Source: Bacteroides zoogleoformans (GTDB lineage: Bacteria > Bacteroidota > Bacteroidia > Bacteroidales > Bacteroidaceae). Taken from it: DNA of 64,000 bases. Location: NCBI RefSeq assembly GCF_002998435.1, contig NZ_CP027231.1, positions 372,001 through 436,000 of the forward strand. Direction: 5' to 3'. This document shows, in pieces, positions 1 through 8,488 of the stretch (positions are counted from its first letter, which is position 1; each line of letters begins with the position of its first letter). The notes under the pieces are model-generated. The model was not told where the DNA came from, did no database searches, and was given only the letters and a program-made list of their open reading frames with translations. The position numbers and the translations under genes were made by a program.

Positions 1-1076
1 TGCGGACACACACGCTTACCTCTCAATACCTGAATGGTGAACGGGCCATTGAAGTGCCAGCCAAACGTCGTGAAGGAAACGGGCATAGTCTGTGGTTGCA
101 TGGAGCCAGAGGGAATAACCTGAAGAACGTGAATGTGGAATTTCCACTTGGCAAACTGATTTGTGTGACAGGTGTTTCGGGTAGCGGCAAATCTACACTC
201 ATCAACGAGACGTTGCAACCCATACTCTCACAAAAGTTCTATCGTTCTCTCCAAGACCCCTTAGAGTATGACAGCATAGAAGGTTTGGAACACATTGATA
301 AAGTGGTGAATGTAGACCAGTCGCCTTTGGGCCGTACACCGCGCTCCAATCCGGCTACCTACACGGGCGTGTTTTCCGACATACGCAACTTGTTTGTCGG
401 ATTGCCCGAAGCAAAGATACGTGGATATAAACCGGGACGCTTTTCGTTCAATGTGAGTGGCGGACGCTGTGAAGCCTGTCAGGGAAACGGTTATAAAACC
501 ATTGAAATGAACTTCCTGCCCGACGTGTATGTGCCTTGCGAGGTGTGTCATGGCAAACGATATAACCGCGAGACGCTGGAGGTGCGCTTTAAAGGAAAAT
601 CCATTTCCGATGTGCTTGACATGACCATCAACCGTGCGGTGGAATTCTTTGAGAGCGTGCCCCAAATCCTGAACAAGATTAAGGTGATTCAAGAGGTGGG
701 ACTGGGATATATCAAATTGGGGCAGTCATCCACCACACTTTCCGGTGGAGAAAGCCAGCGTGTGAAACTGGCCACTGAACTATCGAAACGTGATACGGGC
801 AAGACCGTCTATATCCTCGATGAGCCTACCACCGGACTTCATTTCGAAGATATCCGGGTGTTGATGAGCGTGCTGAACAAACTGGTTGACAAAGGAAATA
901 CCGTTATCGTCATTGAGCATAATCTCGACGTCATCAAGATGGCCGACTACGTCATCGACATGGGGCCTGAAGGTGGCAAGGGCGGGGGAGAGCTTCTTTC
1001 CTGCGGCACACCCGAGGAGGTAGCAAAGAGCGAGCGGGGATATACACCGAAGTTTCTGAAAGAGGAGTTGCATTGA
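1..1076 (+). CDS. uvrA: UvrA excinuclease ABC subunit A, C-terminal part (5' end outside window)
   Basis: DNA damage recognition ATPase of nucleotide excision repair, acting in the cytoplasm as a dimer with UvrB. The window opens inside the gene: codons are open from base 3 and the stop is at 1074-1076. Visible are the second Walker A (GVSGSGKST), the C-terminal zinc finger with two CxxC pairs (CEAC and CEVC), the ABC signature [12 protein letters not shown] and Walker [11 protein letters not shown]. These are in the usual order for the second ABC module of UvrA, so about 360 residues of a roughly 930-residue protein are present. The GTG at 54 is only an internal codon. The ybaK-like gene follows 46 bp later on the same strand. 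Confidence 0.97.
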   Translation, partial: RTHTLTSQYLNGERAIEVPAKRREGNGHSLWLHGARGNNLKNVNVEFPLGKLICVTGVSGSGKSTLINETLQPILSQKFYRSLQDPLEYDSIEGLEHIDKVVNVDQSPLGRTPRSNPATYTGVFSDIRNLFVGLPEAKIRGYKPGRFSFNVSGGRCEACQGNGYKTIEMNFLPDVYVPCEVCHGKRYNRETLEVRFKGKSISDVLDMTINRAVEFFESVPQILNKIKVIQEVGLGYIKLGQSSTTLSGGESQRVKLATELSKRDTGKTVYILDEPTTGLHFEDIRVLMSVLNKLVDKGNTVIVIEHNLDVIKMADYVIDMGPEGGKGGGELLSCGTPEEVAKSERGYTPKFLKEELH

Positions 1077-1122
1077 GCAAGTCTCTCAACCGAAAAAAGT
1101 TTTTCTTTTGTAAAATCATCAG

Positions 1123-1605
1123 ATGATGAAAATAAATAAAACTAACGCAGCCCGACTGCTTGATAAGGATCGAATTGCCTACGAACTTATTCCCTACGAA
1201 GTAGACGAGAACGATTTGAGTGCGGTTCATGTGGCAGCCCGTTTGGGTGAAGACATCGATTGTGTATTCAAAACTTTGGTTCTTCATGGAGACAAAAACG
1301 GATATTTTGTCTGCGTCATTCCCGGTGAACATGAAGTGGATTTGAAGTTGGCGGCCAAGATATCCGGTAACAAAAAGTGCGATCTGGTTCCCATGAAAGA
1401 GCTTCTTCCCTTGACGGGCTATATCCGCGGGGGATGTTCGCCCATCGGAATGAAGAAACTTTTTCCTACTTACATTCACGAAACATGTCTCCGCTTTCCT
1501 CACATCTATATCAGTGCCGGACAACGCGGCTTACAACTGAAATTGGCTCCGGAGGATTTGATAAAGGAAGTATGCGCAGAAGTTTGCATTCTTTTTGATG
1601 AATAA
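1123..1605 (+). CDS. ybaK: YbaK/EbsC-family aminoacyl-tRNA deacylase
   Basis: 160-residue protein of the YbaK/ProX editing-domain family, which hydrolyses mischarged Cys-tRNA(Pro) and related aminoacyl-tRNAs in the cytoplasm. The length is typical, and the conserved segments are visible: VFKTLVLHGDK near residue 48, a central lysine-rich stretch, and the RGGCSPIGMKK glycine/proline loop around residue 102 that shapes the substrate pocket. It begins with two adjacent ATG codons; either could be used. It lies 46 bp after uvrA and may be cotranscribed. The family is clear; the exact tRNA substrate cannot be read from the sequence. Confidence 0.92.
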   Translation: MMKINKTNAARLLDKDRIAYELIPYEVDENDLSAVHVAARLGEDIDCVFKTLVLHGDKNGYFVCVIPGEHEVDLKLAAKISGNKKCDLVPMKELLPLTGYIRGGCSPIGMKKLFPTYIHETCLRFPHIYISAGQRGLQLKLAPEDLIKEVCAEVCILFDE

Positions 1606-1639
1606 GACTGAACATTCATAAAATATTCAGAAGAAATTA

Positions 1640-1647
1640 TATATTTG
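1640..1647 (+). promoter_or_regulatory. Bacteroidetes -7 element upstream of the POT transporter
   Basis: TATATTTG matches the Bacteroidetes housekeeping -7 consensus TAnnTTTG and sits 52 bp before the transporter start codon. No good -33 TTTG is seen at the usual 19-21 bp spacing. Confidence 0.55.
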
Positions 1648-1698
1648 CAAGAATTATTAAAGAGATTCATACATTACTAACTTTAAAAACTAATTTTT

Positions 1699-3261
1699 AT
1701 GTTCGAGAATCACCCTAAAGGTTTGTTGGCGGCTGCTATCTCTAACATGGGCGAACGGTTCGGCTACTACATCATGAATGCGGTACTTGTATTGTTCCTA
1801 TGTTCCAAATTTGGCTTGAGTGATGAGAGTAGTTCCATTATTTATTCGGTTTTCTACTGCGGAATTTATGTATTAAGTTTGATAGGTGGTAGCATTGCCG
1901 ATAAGACACAGAATTATAAAGGAACAATTATGTCCGGACTGATTGTGATGTCGTTGGGCTATATCATTCTGTCTATTCCTATTCTGTCCACAGCCGGTAA
2001 TATCGGTTGGTTGCTTCCATTGACGTGTATTGCTTTGTTTTTCATTGCATTTGGCAACGGACTGTTCAAGGGAAACCTGCAAGCCATTGTGGGACAGATG
2101 TACGACAATTTTGAGAAAGAAGCAGAAAAGCAGGGACCGGAAGCCCTTAAGCTGGCAAAAAGCCGTCGTGATTCAGGCTTCCAGATTTTCTATGTGTTCA
2201 TCAATATCGGCGGTCTGATTGCTCCGTTCGTGGCTCCTCTTCTCAGAGAATGGTGGCTGAAAGCCCACAGTCTGGCATACAATGCCGATTTGCCCGCATT
2301 GTGCCATCAATATATCAAGGAAGGTGGAAACATGGCTGCCGACCATTTACAGAACCTTACGGAACTGGTCGTAAAAGCGGGTGGAACGGTTGTCCCCGAT
2401 CTGACTCCATTCTGTACACAATATCTTGATGTATTCAATACCGGTATCCACTACTCTTTCATCGCCTCTGTGGGAGCAATGCTCATTTCTCTTCTTGTTT
2501 TTGTGGCCTGCCGGAAGATATTCCCCACACCGAGCAAAAAGGCCAAACAAGAGTCAGTGGACTATACACCTGAAGAAAAAGTGGCTATGGCTAAGGAGAT
2601 TAAACAACGCTTATACGCTTTGTTTGCAGTGTTGGGTATCGTTATTTTCTTCTGGTTCTCATTCCACCAGAACGGACAGTCACTTTCACTCTTCGCGCGT
2701 GACTTTGTCGTTACCGATAGCATTGCACCCGAAATATGGCAAGCTGTGAATCCTTTCTTTGTGATTGTACTCACTCCGCTTATTATGTTGTTCTTTGGCT
2801 CTCTCATTCGTCGTGGCAAGGAGATTTCTACTCCGAAAAAGATTGCCATTGGTATGGGCATTGCGGGTATTGCTTTCTTATTCCTTACAGTTTATTCTAT
2901 CATGCAAGGTTATCCTTCGGGCGCAGATTTCAAAGCCATGGCAGATTCGGCCAAGGCCGGAATGAAAGCAGGCCCATGGGTACTGATTGTCATTTATTTC
3001 TTCTTGACGGTAGCGGAACTCTTTATCTCACCGCTGGGTCTTTCCTTTGTTTCAAAGGTAGCGCCGAAGCATATCCAGGGCTTGTGCCAAGGATTGTGGC
3101 TTGGGGCAACAGCCATAGGTAACCTTTTCTTATGGGTAGGACCGTTGATGTACAACAAAATTCCTATCTGGCAGTGCTGGTCTGTGTTCTTTGTGGTTTG
3201 CCTTGTATCCATGGGCGTGATGCTGGCCATGGTGAAATGGCTGGAGCGGGTGACCAAATAA
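1699..3261 (+). CDS. POT-family proton-dependent oligopeptide transporter
   Basis: 520-residue inner-membrane MFS protein of the POT/PTR2 family, importing di- and tripeptides with protons. The N-terminal GERFGYY is the POT signature ExxERFxYY involved in proton coupling. About twelve to fourteen hydrophobic segments are visible, with a hydrophilic insert at roughly residues 190-250 and a long cytoplasmic loop near 275-305. The later segment ELFISPLGLSF matches the conserved E...SP.G of helix 10. It has its own -7 element upstream and a strong hairpin downstream, so it is probably a single-gene unit. Substrate range is not predictable. Confidence 0.93.
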   Translation: MFENHPKGLLAAAISNMGERFGYYIMNAVLVLFLCSKFGLSDESSSIIYSVFYCGIYVLSLIGGSIADKTQNYKGTIMSGLIVMSLGYIILSIPILSTAGNIGWLLPLTCIALFFIAFGNGLFKGNLQAIVGQMYDNFEKEAEKQGPEALKLAKSRRDSGFQIFYVFINIGGLIAPFVAPLLREWWLKAHSLAYNADLPALCHQYIKEGGNMAADHLQNLTELVVKAGGTVVPDLTPFCTQYLDVFNTGIHYSFIASVGAMLISLLVFVACRKIFPTPSKKAKQESVDYTPEEKVAMAKEIKQRLYALFAVLGIVIFFWFSFHQNGQSLSLFARDFVVTDSIAPEIWQAVNPFFVIVLTPLIMLFFGSLIRRGKEISTPKKIAIGMGIAGIAFLFLTVYSIMQGYPSGADFKAMADSAKAGMKAGPWVLIVIYFFLTVAELFISPLGLSFVSKVAPKHIQGLCQGLWLGATAIGNLFLWVGPLMYNKIPIWQCWSVFFVVCLVSMGVMLAMVKWLERVTK

Positions 3262-3286
3262 GCTCGAGACTATAACAAGGTAAGGA

Positions 3287-3345
3287 GGACTGTGCAGTCT
3301 CTAAGCGAATAAACGCTTACGAAGACAATGCACAGTCCTTATTTT
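3287..3345. terminator. Bidirectional rho-independent terminator
   Basis: Perfect outer inverted repeat of ten bases (GGACTGTGCA at 3287-3296, complement at 3329-3338) with a second perfect six-base stem inside (3302-3307 with 3314-3319). It is followed on + by TTATTTT and lies between two convergent genes, so it probably ends both. Confidence 0.75.
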
Positions 3346-3841
3346 ATATTTCCATTCCCATGATATAATCATTCATATAGTACCCGTTCCCTATCGGGAA
3401 ATCTCCTTCGCGCAGTTTGTGCATCCCCATGTGCTCGTAGAAGTGTAGCGCTTTGTTATTACGGTTCACGTTCAGCTCCAACCGGCAGGGAGCCGGGTGC
3501 ACTTCCTTGATGTATCGAATGGCCTCGCGAAATAAGAAACTGCCGCAGTGGGCACCCTGATAGCGGGGCAGAACGTAGATTTTTTGCAGATGAAACACTG
3601 CTTCACCTTGCCGTTCTACGGAAGCATATCCGGCTGTTTCATCTTCCTTGCAGGCCAGAAGATAGACGTGACCCTCTTTTTCCATTTGTCTACTGAGGTT
3701 TTCTGTAGAGTACATCCACTCCATCATGTAGTCTATCTGTTCGGGAGTAAGAATGTCTTGATACGTCACGGGGAAAATCTGCTGCGCCAATTGGTGTATC
3801 AGTTCGCAGTCGGCTGTTGTTGCTTTTTTGATGGTAAACAT
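3344..3841 (-). CDS. GNAT-family N-acetyltransferase
   Basis: 165-residue acetyl-CoA-dependent acetyltransferase. The fold is recognisable: an N-terminal alpha/beta region, then the central strand FHLQKIYVLPRYQG, where RYQGAHCGS is the acetyl-CoA pyrophosphate loop (Q/RxxGxG/A type), and the C-terminal NRNNKALHFYEHMGM segment typical of GNAT enzymes. Length is normal for a single-domain member. A TAACTTTG -7 element lies 27 bp upstream of the start. It converges with the peptide transporter across a shared terminator. The acceptor substrate is unknown. Confidence 0.9.
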   Translation of the reverse strand: MFTIKKATTADCELIHQLAQQIFPVTYQDILTPEQIDYMMEWMYSTENLSRQMEKEGHVYLLACKEDETAGYASVERQGEAVFHLQKIYVLPRYQGAHCGSFLFREAIRYIKEVHPAPCRLELNVNRNNKALHFYEHMGMHKLREGDFPIGNGYYMNDYIMGMEI

Positions 3842-3867
3842 ATCGGATAGGCTCTTTAAATTTAATG

Positions 3868-3875
3868 CAAAGTTA
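3868..3875 (-). promoter_or_regulatory. -7 element for the GNAT gene
   Basis: Minus strand reads TAACTTTG, matching TAnnTTTG, 27 bp upstream of the acetyltransferase start. No convincing -33 partner. Confidence 0.5.
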
Positions 3876-4394
3876 CAGAAAAAATCGCGAGATCTAAGCC
3901 AATAGAGATAAAAACGAGAAGGAGTGCACGAAAGGGTCTCACATGAAAAGAGAATACCTGTTGTCGGAATTAATTTAGCGCATACTTGATTCTGCCGATA
4001 GGTTTATTGTTGATGTAGTTTGCGTATGAAAAGTTTGTTTTATATTTCACTTATATCATCACTCCCGACATACGTATCCCATTTTTCCTTCTTCTGTAAA
4101 GCTCAAGTTATAATACAAGGTCATGTGTACCGACTTCGGGAAAAGAAAACACTTCATTCCATAGCCTCTTTTCTTTCCCATATATAGAGACTCTACTTCC
4201 CAATACGACTGAAGCCACTTCAGTCGTATTGGGAAGTAGAGTCTCATGGTAACGGGAAGGGGGTGAAACTTTTAGTCAAGGCCTCATGGAAAAATGAAAC
4301 TCCAATCTATTGGTCACATTATATTTTGATATGAATATTACCAATGGGACATTAAATCGGATAAAATAGACAATACTAATTGGGTAAAAAGCTC
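3876..4394. other. Intergenic region of about 520 bp without a supported gene
   Basis: Lies between the GNAT gene and the inositol-lipid operon. It contains the perfect palindrome at 4187-4245 and the run-up to the operon promoter. A 62-codon minus-strand reading frame (4059-4247) overlaps the palindrome, has no recognisable similarity and is not called. Confidence 0.6.
4187..4245. repeat. Perfect 28-bp inverted repeat with 3-base loop
   Basis: Arms 4187-4214 and 4218-4245 are exactly complementary and are separated only by CCA. There is no U-tract on either side, so it is not a typical terminator. It may be a fold-back repeat, a small mobile remnant or an RNA hairpin in the operon's upstream region. 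Confidence 0.9.
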
Positions 4395-4402
4395 TATTTT
4401 TG
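4395..4402 (+). promoter_or_regulatory. -7 element of the inositol-lipid operon
   Basis: TATTTTTG matches TAnnTTTG and ends 26 bp before the inositol phosphate synthase start codon. The -33 position is not clear. Confidence 0.55.
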
Positions 4403-4428
4403 AATGATTTTTAAACTCTAAATAAACA

Positions 4429-5724
4429 ATGGCAATGAAAGAAAACATTAAACCGGCAACCGGACGCCTTGGCGTGTTGATAGTCGGGGTAGGCGGTGCC
4501 GTTTCAACCACCATGATTACCGGTACTTTAGCGGCCCGAAAGGGTTTGGCAAAGCCTATAGGCTCGATTACACAAATGGCTGCCATGCGTATGCAAGACG
4601 GTAACGAGAGACTTATTAAAGACATAGTGCCTTTGGCAGATTTAAATGACATCGTTTTCGGTGGATGGGATATTTTCCCTGACAATGTTTACGAAGCTGC
4701 TGTGTATGCAGAGGTTTTGAAAGAGAAAGATTTAAATCCGGTAAAGGACGAGTTGCAAGCCATTAAGCCGATGCCCGGCGCCTTCGACCACAACTTTGCG
4801 AAACGTCTGAACGGTACATATATTAAAAAGGCGGCCACCCGTTGGGATATGGTGGAGCAGCTGCGTGAGGACATACGTAACTTCAAGGCGGACAATAATT
4901 GTGAACGCATAGTTGTGTTATGGGCTGCGAGTACGGAAATTTATATTCCGTTGGCAGACGAACACCACTCTTTGGCCGCGTTGGAAAAAGCTATGAAAGA
5001 GAATTGTGTCGAGGTTATCGCTCCGAGCATGTGCTATGCCTATGCAGCTATTGCCGAAGGTGCCCCCTTCGTCATGGGAGCTCCCAACCTGTGTGTGGAT
5101 ATTCCGGCTATGTGGGAATTTGCCAAGAAGATGAATGTGCCCATTGCCGGAAAGGACTTCAAGAGTGGACAAACTTTGATGAAGACGGTACTTGCCCCGA
5201 TGTTCAAGACGCGTATGCTGGGGGTAAGCGGTTGGTTTTCTACCAACATATTGGGTAATCGCGATGGTGAGGTGCTTGACCAACCGGAAAACTTCAAGAC
5301 GAAAGAGGTCAGCAAATTGTCGGTTATCGACAATATCTTTGAACCGGAGAAGTATCCCGATTTGTACGGTGACGTATACCACAAGGTGCGCATCAACTAC
5401 TATCCTCCCCGTAAGGACAATAAAGAGGCTTGGGATAATATTGACATTTTTGGCTGGATGGGTTATCCGATGGAAATCAAAGTAAATTTCTTGTGTCGGG
5501 ATTCTATTTTGGCAGCACCTATTGCACTTGATTTGGTCATTTTCAGTGATTTGGCCAAGCGTGTGGGCATGTGTGGCATCCAGACTTGGCTGTCATTCTT
5601 CTGTAAGAGTCCGATGCACGATTTCGAGCACCAGCCGGTACACGATTTATTCCGGCAATGGCGTATGGTAAAAGAAACACTCCGGAACATGGTGGGTGAA
5701 ACTGCGCCGAGCTATTTGGACTAA
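4429..5724 (+). CDS. ino1: myo-inositol-1-phosphate synthase
   Basis: 431-residue NAD-dependent cyclase converting glucose 6-phosphate to myo-inositol phosphate, the first step of inositol lipid synthesis. The N-terminal Rossmann loop LIVGVGGAVSTT binds NAD; the family's SGxQTLMKT-like catalytic stretch is present as FKSGQTLMKTVLAP, followed by GWFSTNILGN. Length matches bacterial/archaeal-type MIPS. It is the first of five closely packed genes. The gene set and order match, from memory, the experimentally studied B. thetaiotaomicron cluster BT_1526-BT_1522. Confidence in the function is high. Confidence 0.95.
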   Translation: MAMKENIKPATGRLGVLIVGVGGAVSTTMITGTLAARKGLAKPIGSITQMAAMRMQDGNERLIKDIVPLADLNDIVFGGWDIFPDNVYEAAVYAEVLKEKDLNPVKDELQAIKPMPGAFDHNFAKRLNGTYIKKAATRWDMVEQLREDIRNFKADNNCERIVVLWAASTEIYIPLADEHHSLAALEKAMKENCVEVIAPSMCYAYAAIAEGAPFVMGAPNLCVDIPAMWEFAKKMNVPIAGKDFKSGQTLMKTVLAPMFKTRMLGVSGWFSTNILGNRDGEVLDQPENFKTKEVSKLSVIDNIFEPEKYPDLYGDVYHKVRINYYPPRKDNKEAWDNIDIFGWMGYPMEIKVNFLCRDSILAAPIALDLVIFSDLAKRVGMCGIQTWLSFFCKSPMHDFEHQPVHDLFRQWRMVKETLRNMVGETAPSYLD

Positions 5725-5740
5725 AATACGGGTGATAATA

Positions 5741-5801
5741 TGATAAGATGGCAGGGATGATAGACCTTCCGGGGGTGTCTTACTATTTTGCCATCTTATC
5801 A
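5741..5801 (+). other. Intercistronic stem-loop between ino1 and the PgpA-like gene
   Basis: Left arm 5741-5753 and right arm 5789-5801 are perfect 13-base complements enclosing a 35-base loop. The hairpin lies just after the ino1 stop and covers the upstream alternative start (5748) of the next gene, which argues for the downstream ATG at 5829. It could stabilise or process the operon mRNA. Confidence 0.7.
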
Positions 5802-5828
5802 CTTTGTTGTTCGATACATTTGGGTGGT

Positions 5829-6302
5829 ATGAGGAAACCTTCTCTTTTTTCTGTTGTTATCGGTACGGGATTCGGTTCCGGCTTTTCTCCTGTCGCACCC
5901 GGCACTATGGGAGCGTTGTTGGCTACTCTTGTCTGGTTCGGCTTGTCTTATTTGGTTTCCGATATATGCCTGCTATGGCTGACGGTTGTCTTGATTTTGG
6001 CATTTACACCTGCCGGTATATGGGCTGCCGACTCTTTGGAAGCATATTGGGGAAAAGATCCTTCGCGTGTGGTGGTCGATGAGATGATAGGCGTGTGGAT
6101 TCCGCTACTTGCAGCACCTGCCGGACATGTATGGTATGCATTGGGAGCATTTGTACTGTTTCGCCTATTCGATATCTTTAAGCCGTTGGGCATCAGACGT
6201 ATGGAGAGATTTCCCGGTGGAGTGGGGGTGATGGCGGATGACATCTTGGCCGGTGTTTATGCTTTTATCGTTCTGATTGCGGCGAGATGGCTAATAGGAT
6301 GA
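5829..6302 (+). CDS. PgpA-like phosphatidyl(inositol/glycero)phosphate phosphatase
   Basis: Integral-membrane lipid phosphatase of the PgpA family, 157 residues from the ATG at 5829. Conserved segments are GTGFGSGFSPVAPGT at the N-terminus, the acidic VVDEMIGVW in the middle and MADDILAGV near the end; these carry the metal-binding acidic residues. Three to four membrane segments are visible. In this operon it most likely dephosphorylates phosphatidylinositol phosphate to phosphatidylinositol, as reported for the B. thetaiotaomicron counterpart, rather than phosphatidylglycerophosphate. A longer reading frame starts at 5748, but its extra 27 residues fall in a hairpin and do not resemble the family. 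Confidence 0.88.
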   Translation: MRKPSLFSVVIGTGFGSGFSPVAPGTMGALLATLVWFGLSYLVSDICLLWLTVVLILAFTPAGIWAADSLEAYWGKDPSRVVVDEMIGVWIPLLAAPAGHVWYALGAFVLFRLFDIFKPLGIRRMERFPGGVGVMADDILAGVYAFIVLIAARWLIG

Positions 6303-6814
6303 AAACAAGCGACAAAAGAGTCGCATGGCATCGTGTTGTCAAGGTTTTCTTTAAGGCCCAGTTGTCTGCGCAGTTGGCCGGTTTCTTGGATTTTCTGACA
6401 ACCATTCTTTTGGTGAAAGCTTTTGGCATCTTTTATCTTTATGCCACTTTTACAGGTTCTGTGGCAGGTGGTGTGGTGAATTGTGCCGTAAATTACAGTT
6501 GGGTGTTCCATGCGAAAGAGGTGAAGAAGTTGCATGTTGCCCTGAAATACCTCTTTGTCTGGGGAGGCAGCATCGTTCTCAATACATGGGGGACATTTGC
6601 TTTGACCGAATGGCTCACGGGCATGACATGGGTGAATAAATTGCCGGGCTGTTACATTAATAATGTGTTTGTTTTATCAAAGATAATCGTTGCGGTGCTG
6701 GTGTCTTTCTTTTGGAATTATCATTTGCATCGGGTTTTTGTTTACCGGAATCATAGTGTCAGAGATTTTCTAAAACATCATTTGAGGAACAATAAGAATG
6801 AATATGAATTATAG
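6299..6814 (+). CDS. GtrA-family membrane protein
   Basis: 171-residue polytopic membrane protein with about four transmembrane helices in the GtrA arrangement. [10 protein letters not shown] lies near the N-terminus, NYSWVF follows helix two, and the last helix ends in [13 protein letters not shown], the usual GtrA C-terminal N.....R.FVF motif. GtrA proteins often act as flippases for polyprenyl- or lipid-linked sugars. The start chosen overlaps the previous stop as ATGA (translational coupling); an ATG twelve bases upstream (6287) is also possible. Its role in inositol-lipid synthesis is unknown; lipid transport is an inference from family and context. Confidence 0.85.
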   Translation: MKTSDKRVAWHRVVKVFFKAQLSAQLAGFLDFLTTILLVKAFGIFYLYATFTGSVAGGVVNCAVNYSWVFHAKEVKKLHVALKYLFVWGGSIVLNTWGTFALTEWLTGMTWVNKLPGCYINNVFVLSKIIVAVLVSFFWNYHLHRVFVYRNHSVRDFLKHHLRNNKNEYEL

Positions 6815-7454
6815 AGATTATTTGCAACAGTTGATTTACAAAATCATCAATCCGATAGTGAGTGGCATGATTAAAGTAGGCATTACGCCTAATCTCATTA
6901 CAACTGCCGGATTAGTGCTGAACATCATGGCGGCGGTCTTGTTTGTTTATGCGGGTTTGTATAAAGGCGGTGAGCTTGCCTATGTGGGCTGGGGGGGAGG
7001 CATTGTGCTTTTTGCCGGATTGTTTGATATGATGGATGGGCGTGTGGCACGGGTAGGCAATATGAGTTCTACTTTCGGAGCATTATATGACTCGGTGCTC
7101 GATCGCTACAGCGAACTCGTAACGCTATTCGGCATCTTTTACTATCTGGTACTGCAAGGCTATTTGTGGGGCTCCATCATTACGTTCGTTGCGCTGGTAG
7201 GCTCGTTGATGGTGAGTTATGTGCGTGCCCGTGCCGAAGGGCTGGGACTGGAATACAAAGTCGGCTTTATGCAACGTCCTGAACGAGTGGTACTGACAGC
7301 TCTTGGAGCCATATCCTGTGGCATATTCGGCGACTGTACATTGTTTGACCCTGTGTTGATATTGATTGTGCCGATGGCGGTGATTGCTGTATTATCAAAT
7401 GTTACGGCCTTTGCCCGTCTGTCACATTGTTACAAACTGCTGGAAAGAAAGTGA
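6798..7454 (+). CDS. CDP-alcohol phosphatidyltransferase (phosphatidylinositol phosphate synthase)
   Basis: 218-residue membrane enzyme that joins CDP-diacylglycerol to an alcohol, here probably inositol phosphate. The catalytic signature DGxxARx8Gx3Dx3D is intact: it begins at DGRVAR and ends at the two aspartates of YDSVLD, around residues 77-97. Six hydrophobic segments are visible. It overlaps the GtrA gene by 17 bases and the next gene by one base, indicating tight coupling. The B. thetaiotaomicron counterpart is reported to make phosphatidylinositol phosphate. Substrate assignment rests on operon context. Confidence 0.9.
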   Translation: MNMNYRDYLQQLIYKIINPIVSGMIKVGITPNLITTAGLVLNIMAAVLFVYAGLYKGGELAYVGWGGGIVLFAGLFDMMDGRVARVGNMSSTFGALYDSVLDRYSELVTLFGIFYYLVLQGYLWGSIITFVALVGSLMVSYVRARAEGLGLEYKVGFMQRPERVVLTALGAISCGIFGDCTLFDPVLILIVPMAVIAVLSNVTAFARLSHCYKLLERK

Positions 7455-8389
7455 TGAGGAGTGAATGGATTCCGTCGATGAGAGAGACTGTCCCGGCTGT
7501 TGTCATAACGACGCTTTTCTTGATGCTGACAGCGCTTTGCATCAGACTCCGTCCGGAACATCTTCTGATGGCTGCTATATTTTTGATATTATTCTTTGCC
7601 GGCAAACCTTCTCGTAAATTGGCTGTGGCCCTATTGCCTTTCTTTATATTCGGCATTTCGTATGATTGGATGCGCATATATCCCAATTATATGGTCGGTC
7701 CGGTTGATATTAAAGGTCTGTATGAGGCCGAGAAATCCCTGTTTGGTTTATCTATTGGCGGCGTCACTCTTATTCCTTGCGAATATTTTGCCTTGCACCA
7801 TTGTAAGGTGGCAGACTTTTTGGCCGGAATATTCTATCTGTGCTGGGTACCTGTTCCAATGGCTTTCGGACTATGGTTGTATTTAAAGGGGCATCGCAGT
7901 GTATATCTGCGTTTTGCATTAGTATTTCTATTGGTCAATCTTATCGGTTTTGCAGGATATTATATCCATCCTGCAGCTCCCCCTTGGTATGCCATGAATT
8001 ATGGTTTCGATCTTGTGCTCGACACTCCGGGCAATGTGGCGGGTCTGGAGCGTTTTGACGAATTATTGGGATGCGCGGTTTTCGGTTCCATTTACGGACG
8101 GAATGCCAATGTCTTTGCAGCAGTGCCTTCGCTTCATGCAGCCTATATGGTAGTGGCCCTGGCCTATGCCATCATCAATCGTTGCAAAAGATGGCTGGTG
8201 ATTCTGTTTGGCGTCATTATGACCGGCATTTGGTGGACGGCAGTCTATTCGGGCCATCATTACCTGATTGATGTATTGCTGGGCATCCTCTGCGCCATGT
8301 CGGGCATCCTGTTTTTTGAAAGAGTGTTGATGAATCGGAAAGTTTTCAGACGTTTCTTTGAGAGATACGTCCATTATATCGGCGGATAA
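7454..8389 (+). CDS. PAP2/AUR1-like inositol phosphoryl-ceramide synthase
   Basis: 311-residue membrane enzyme of the PAP2 superfamily. Two histidine motifs match the fungal AUR1 type: VPSLHAAYMVVA and YSGHHYLIDVLLG, carrying the catalytic histidines and aspartate. About six to eight transmembrane helices. It is expected to move the phosphoinositol head group onto (dihydro)ceramide, giving the inositol sphingolipid. The ATG chosen overlaps the previous stop as TGATG; an upstream TTG (7427) would give nine extra residues. It is the last gene of the operon. Confidence 0.88.
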   Translation: MRSEWIPSMRETVPAVVITTLFLMLTALCIRLRPEHLLMAAIFLILFFAGKPSRKLAVALLPFFIFGISYDWMRIYPNYMVGPVDIKGLYEAEKSLFGLSIGGVTLIPCEYFALHHCKVADFLAGIFYLCWVPVPMAFGLWLYLKGHRSVYLRFALVFLLVNLIGFAGYYIHPAAPPWYAMNYGFDLVLDTPGNVAGLERFDELLGCAVFGSIYGRNANVFAAVPSLHAAYMVVALAYAIINRCKRWLVILFGVIMTGIWWTAVYSGHHYLIDVLLGILCAMSGILFFERVLMNRKVFRRFFERYVHYIGG

Positions 8390-8436
8390 TCCGCAAGGTG
8401 GAAACGTGGGCCATTTGCCTCTAAAATGAGAGAAAA

Positions 8437-8462
8437 GGGCGCATCAGAAATTTGACGCGCCC
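8437..8462 (-). terminator. Rho-independent terminator of prs
   Basis: GC-rich inverted repeat (GGGCGC/GCGCCC arms at 8437-8442 and 8457-8462) followed on the minus strand by TTTT, 26 bases after the prs stop. Confidence 0.75.
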
Positions 8463-8488
8463 TCGTTATCTATTGGCCGAAATGATTC

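Noticed and set aside
4059..4247. 62-codon minus-strand ORF over the palindrome
   Set aside because: No recognisable domain; the start lies in the inverted repeat.
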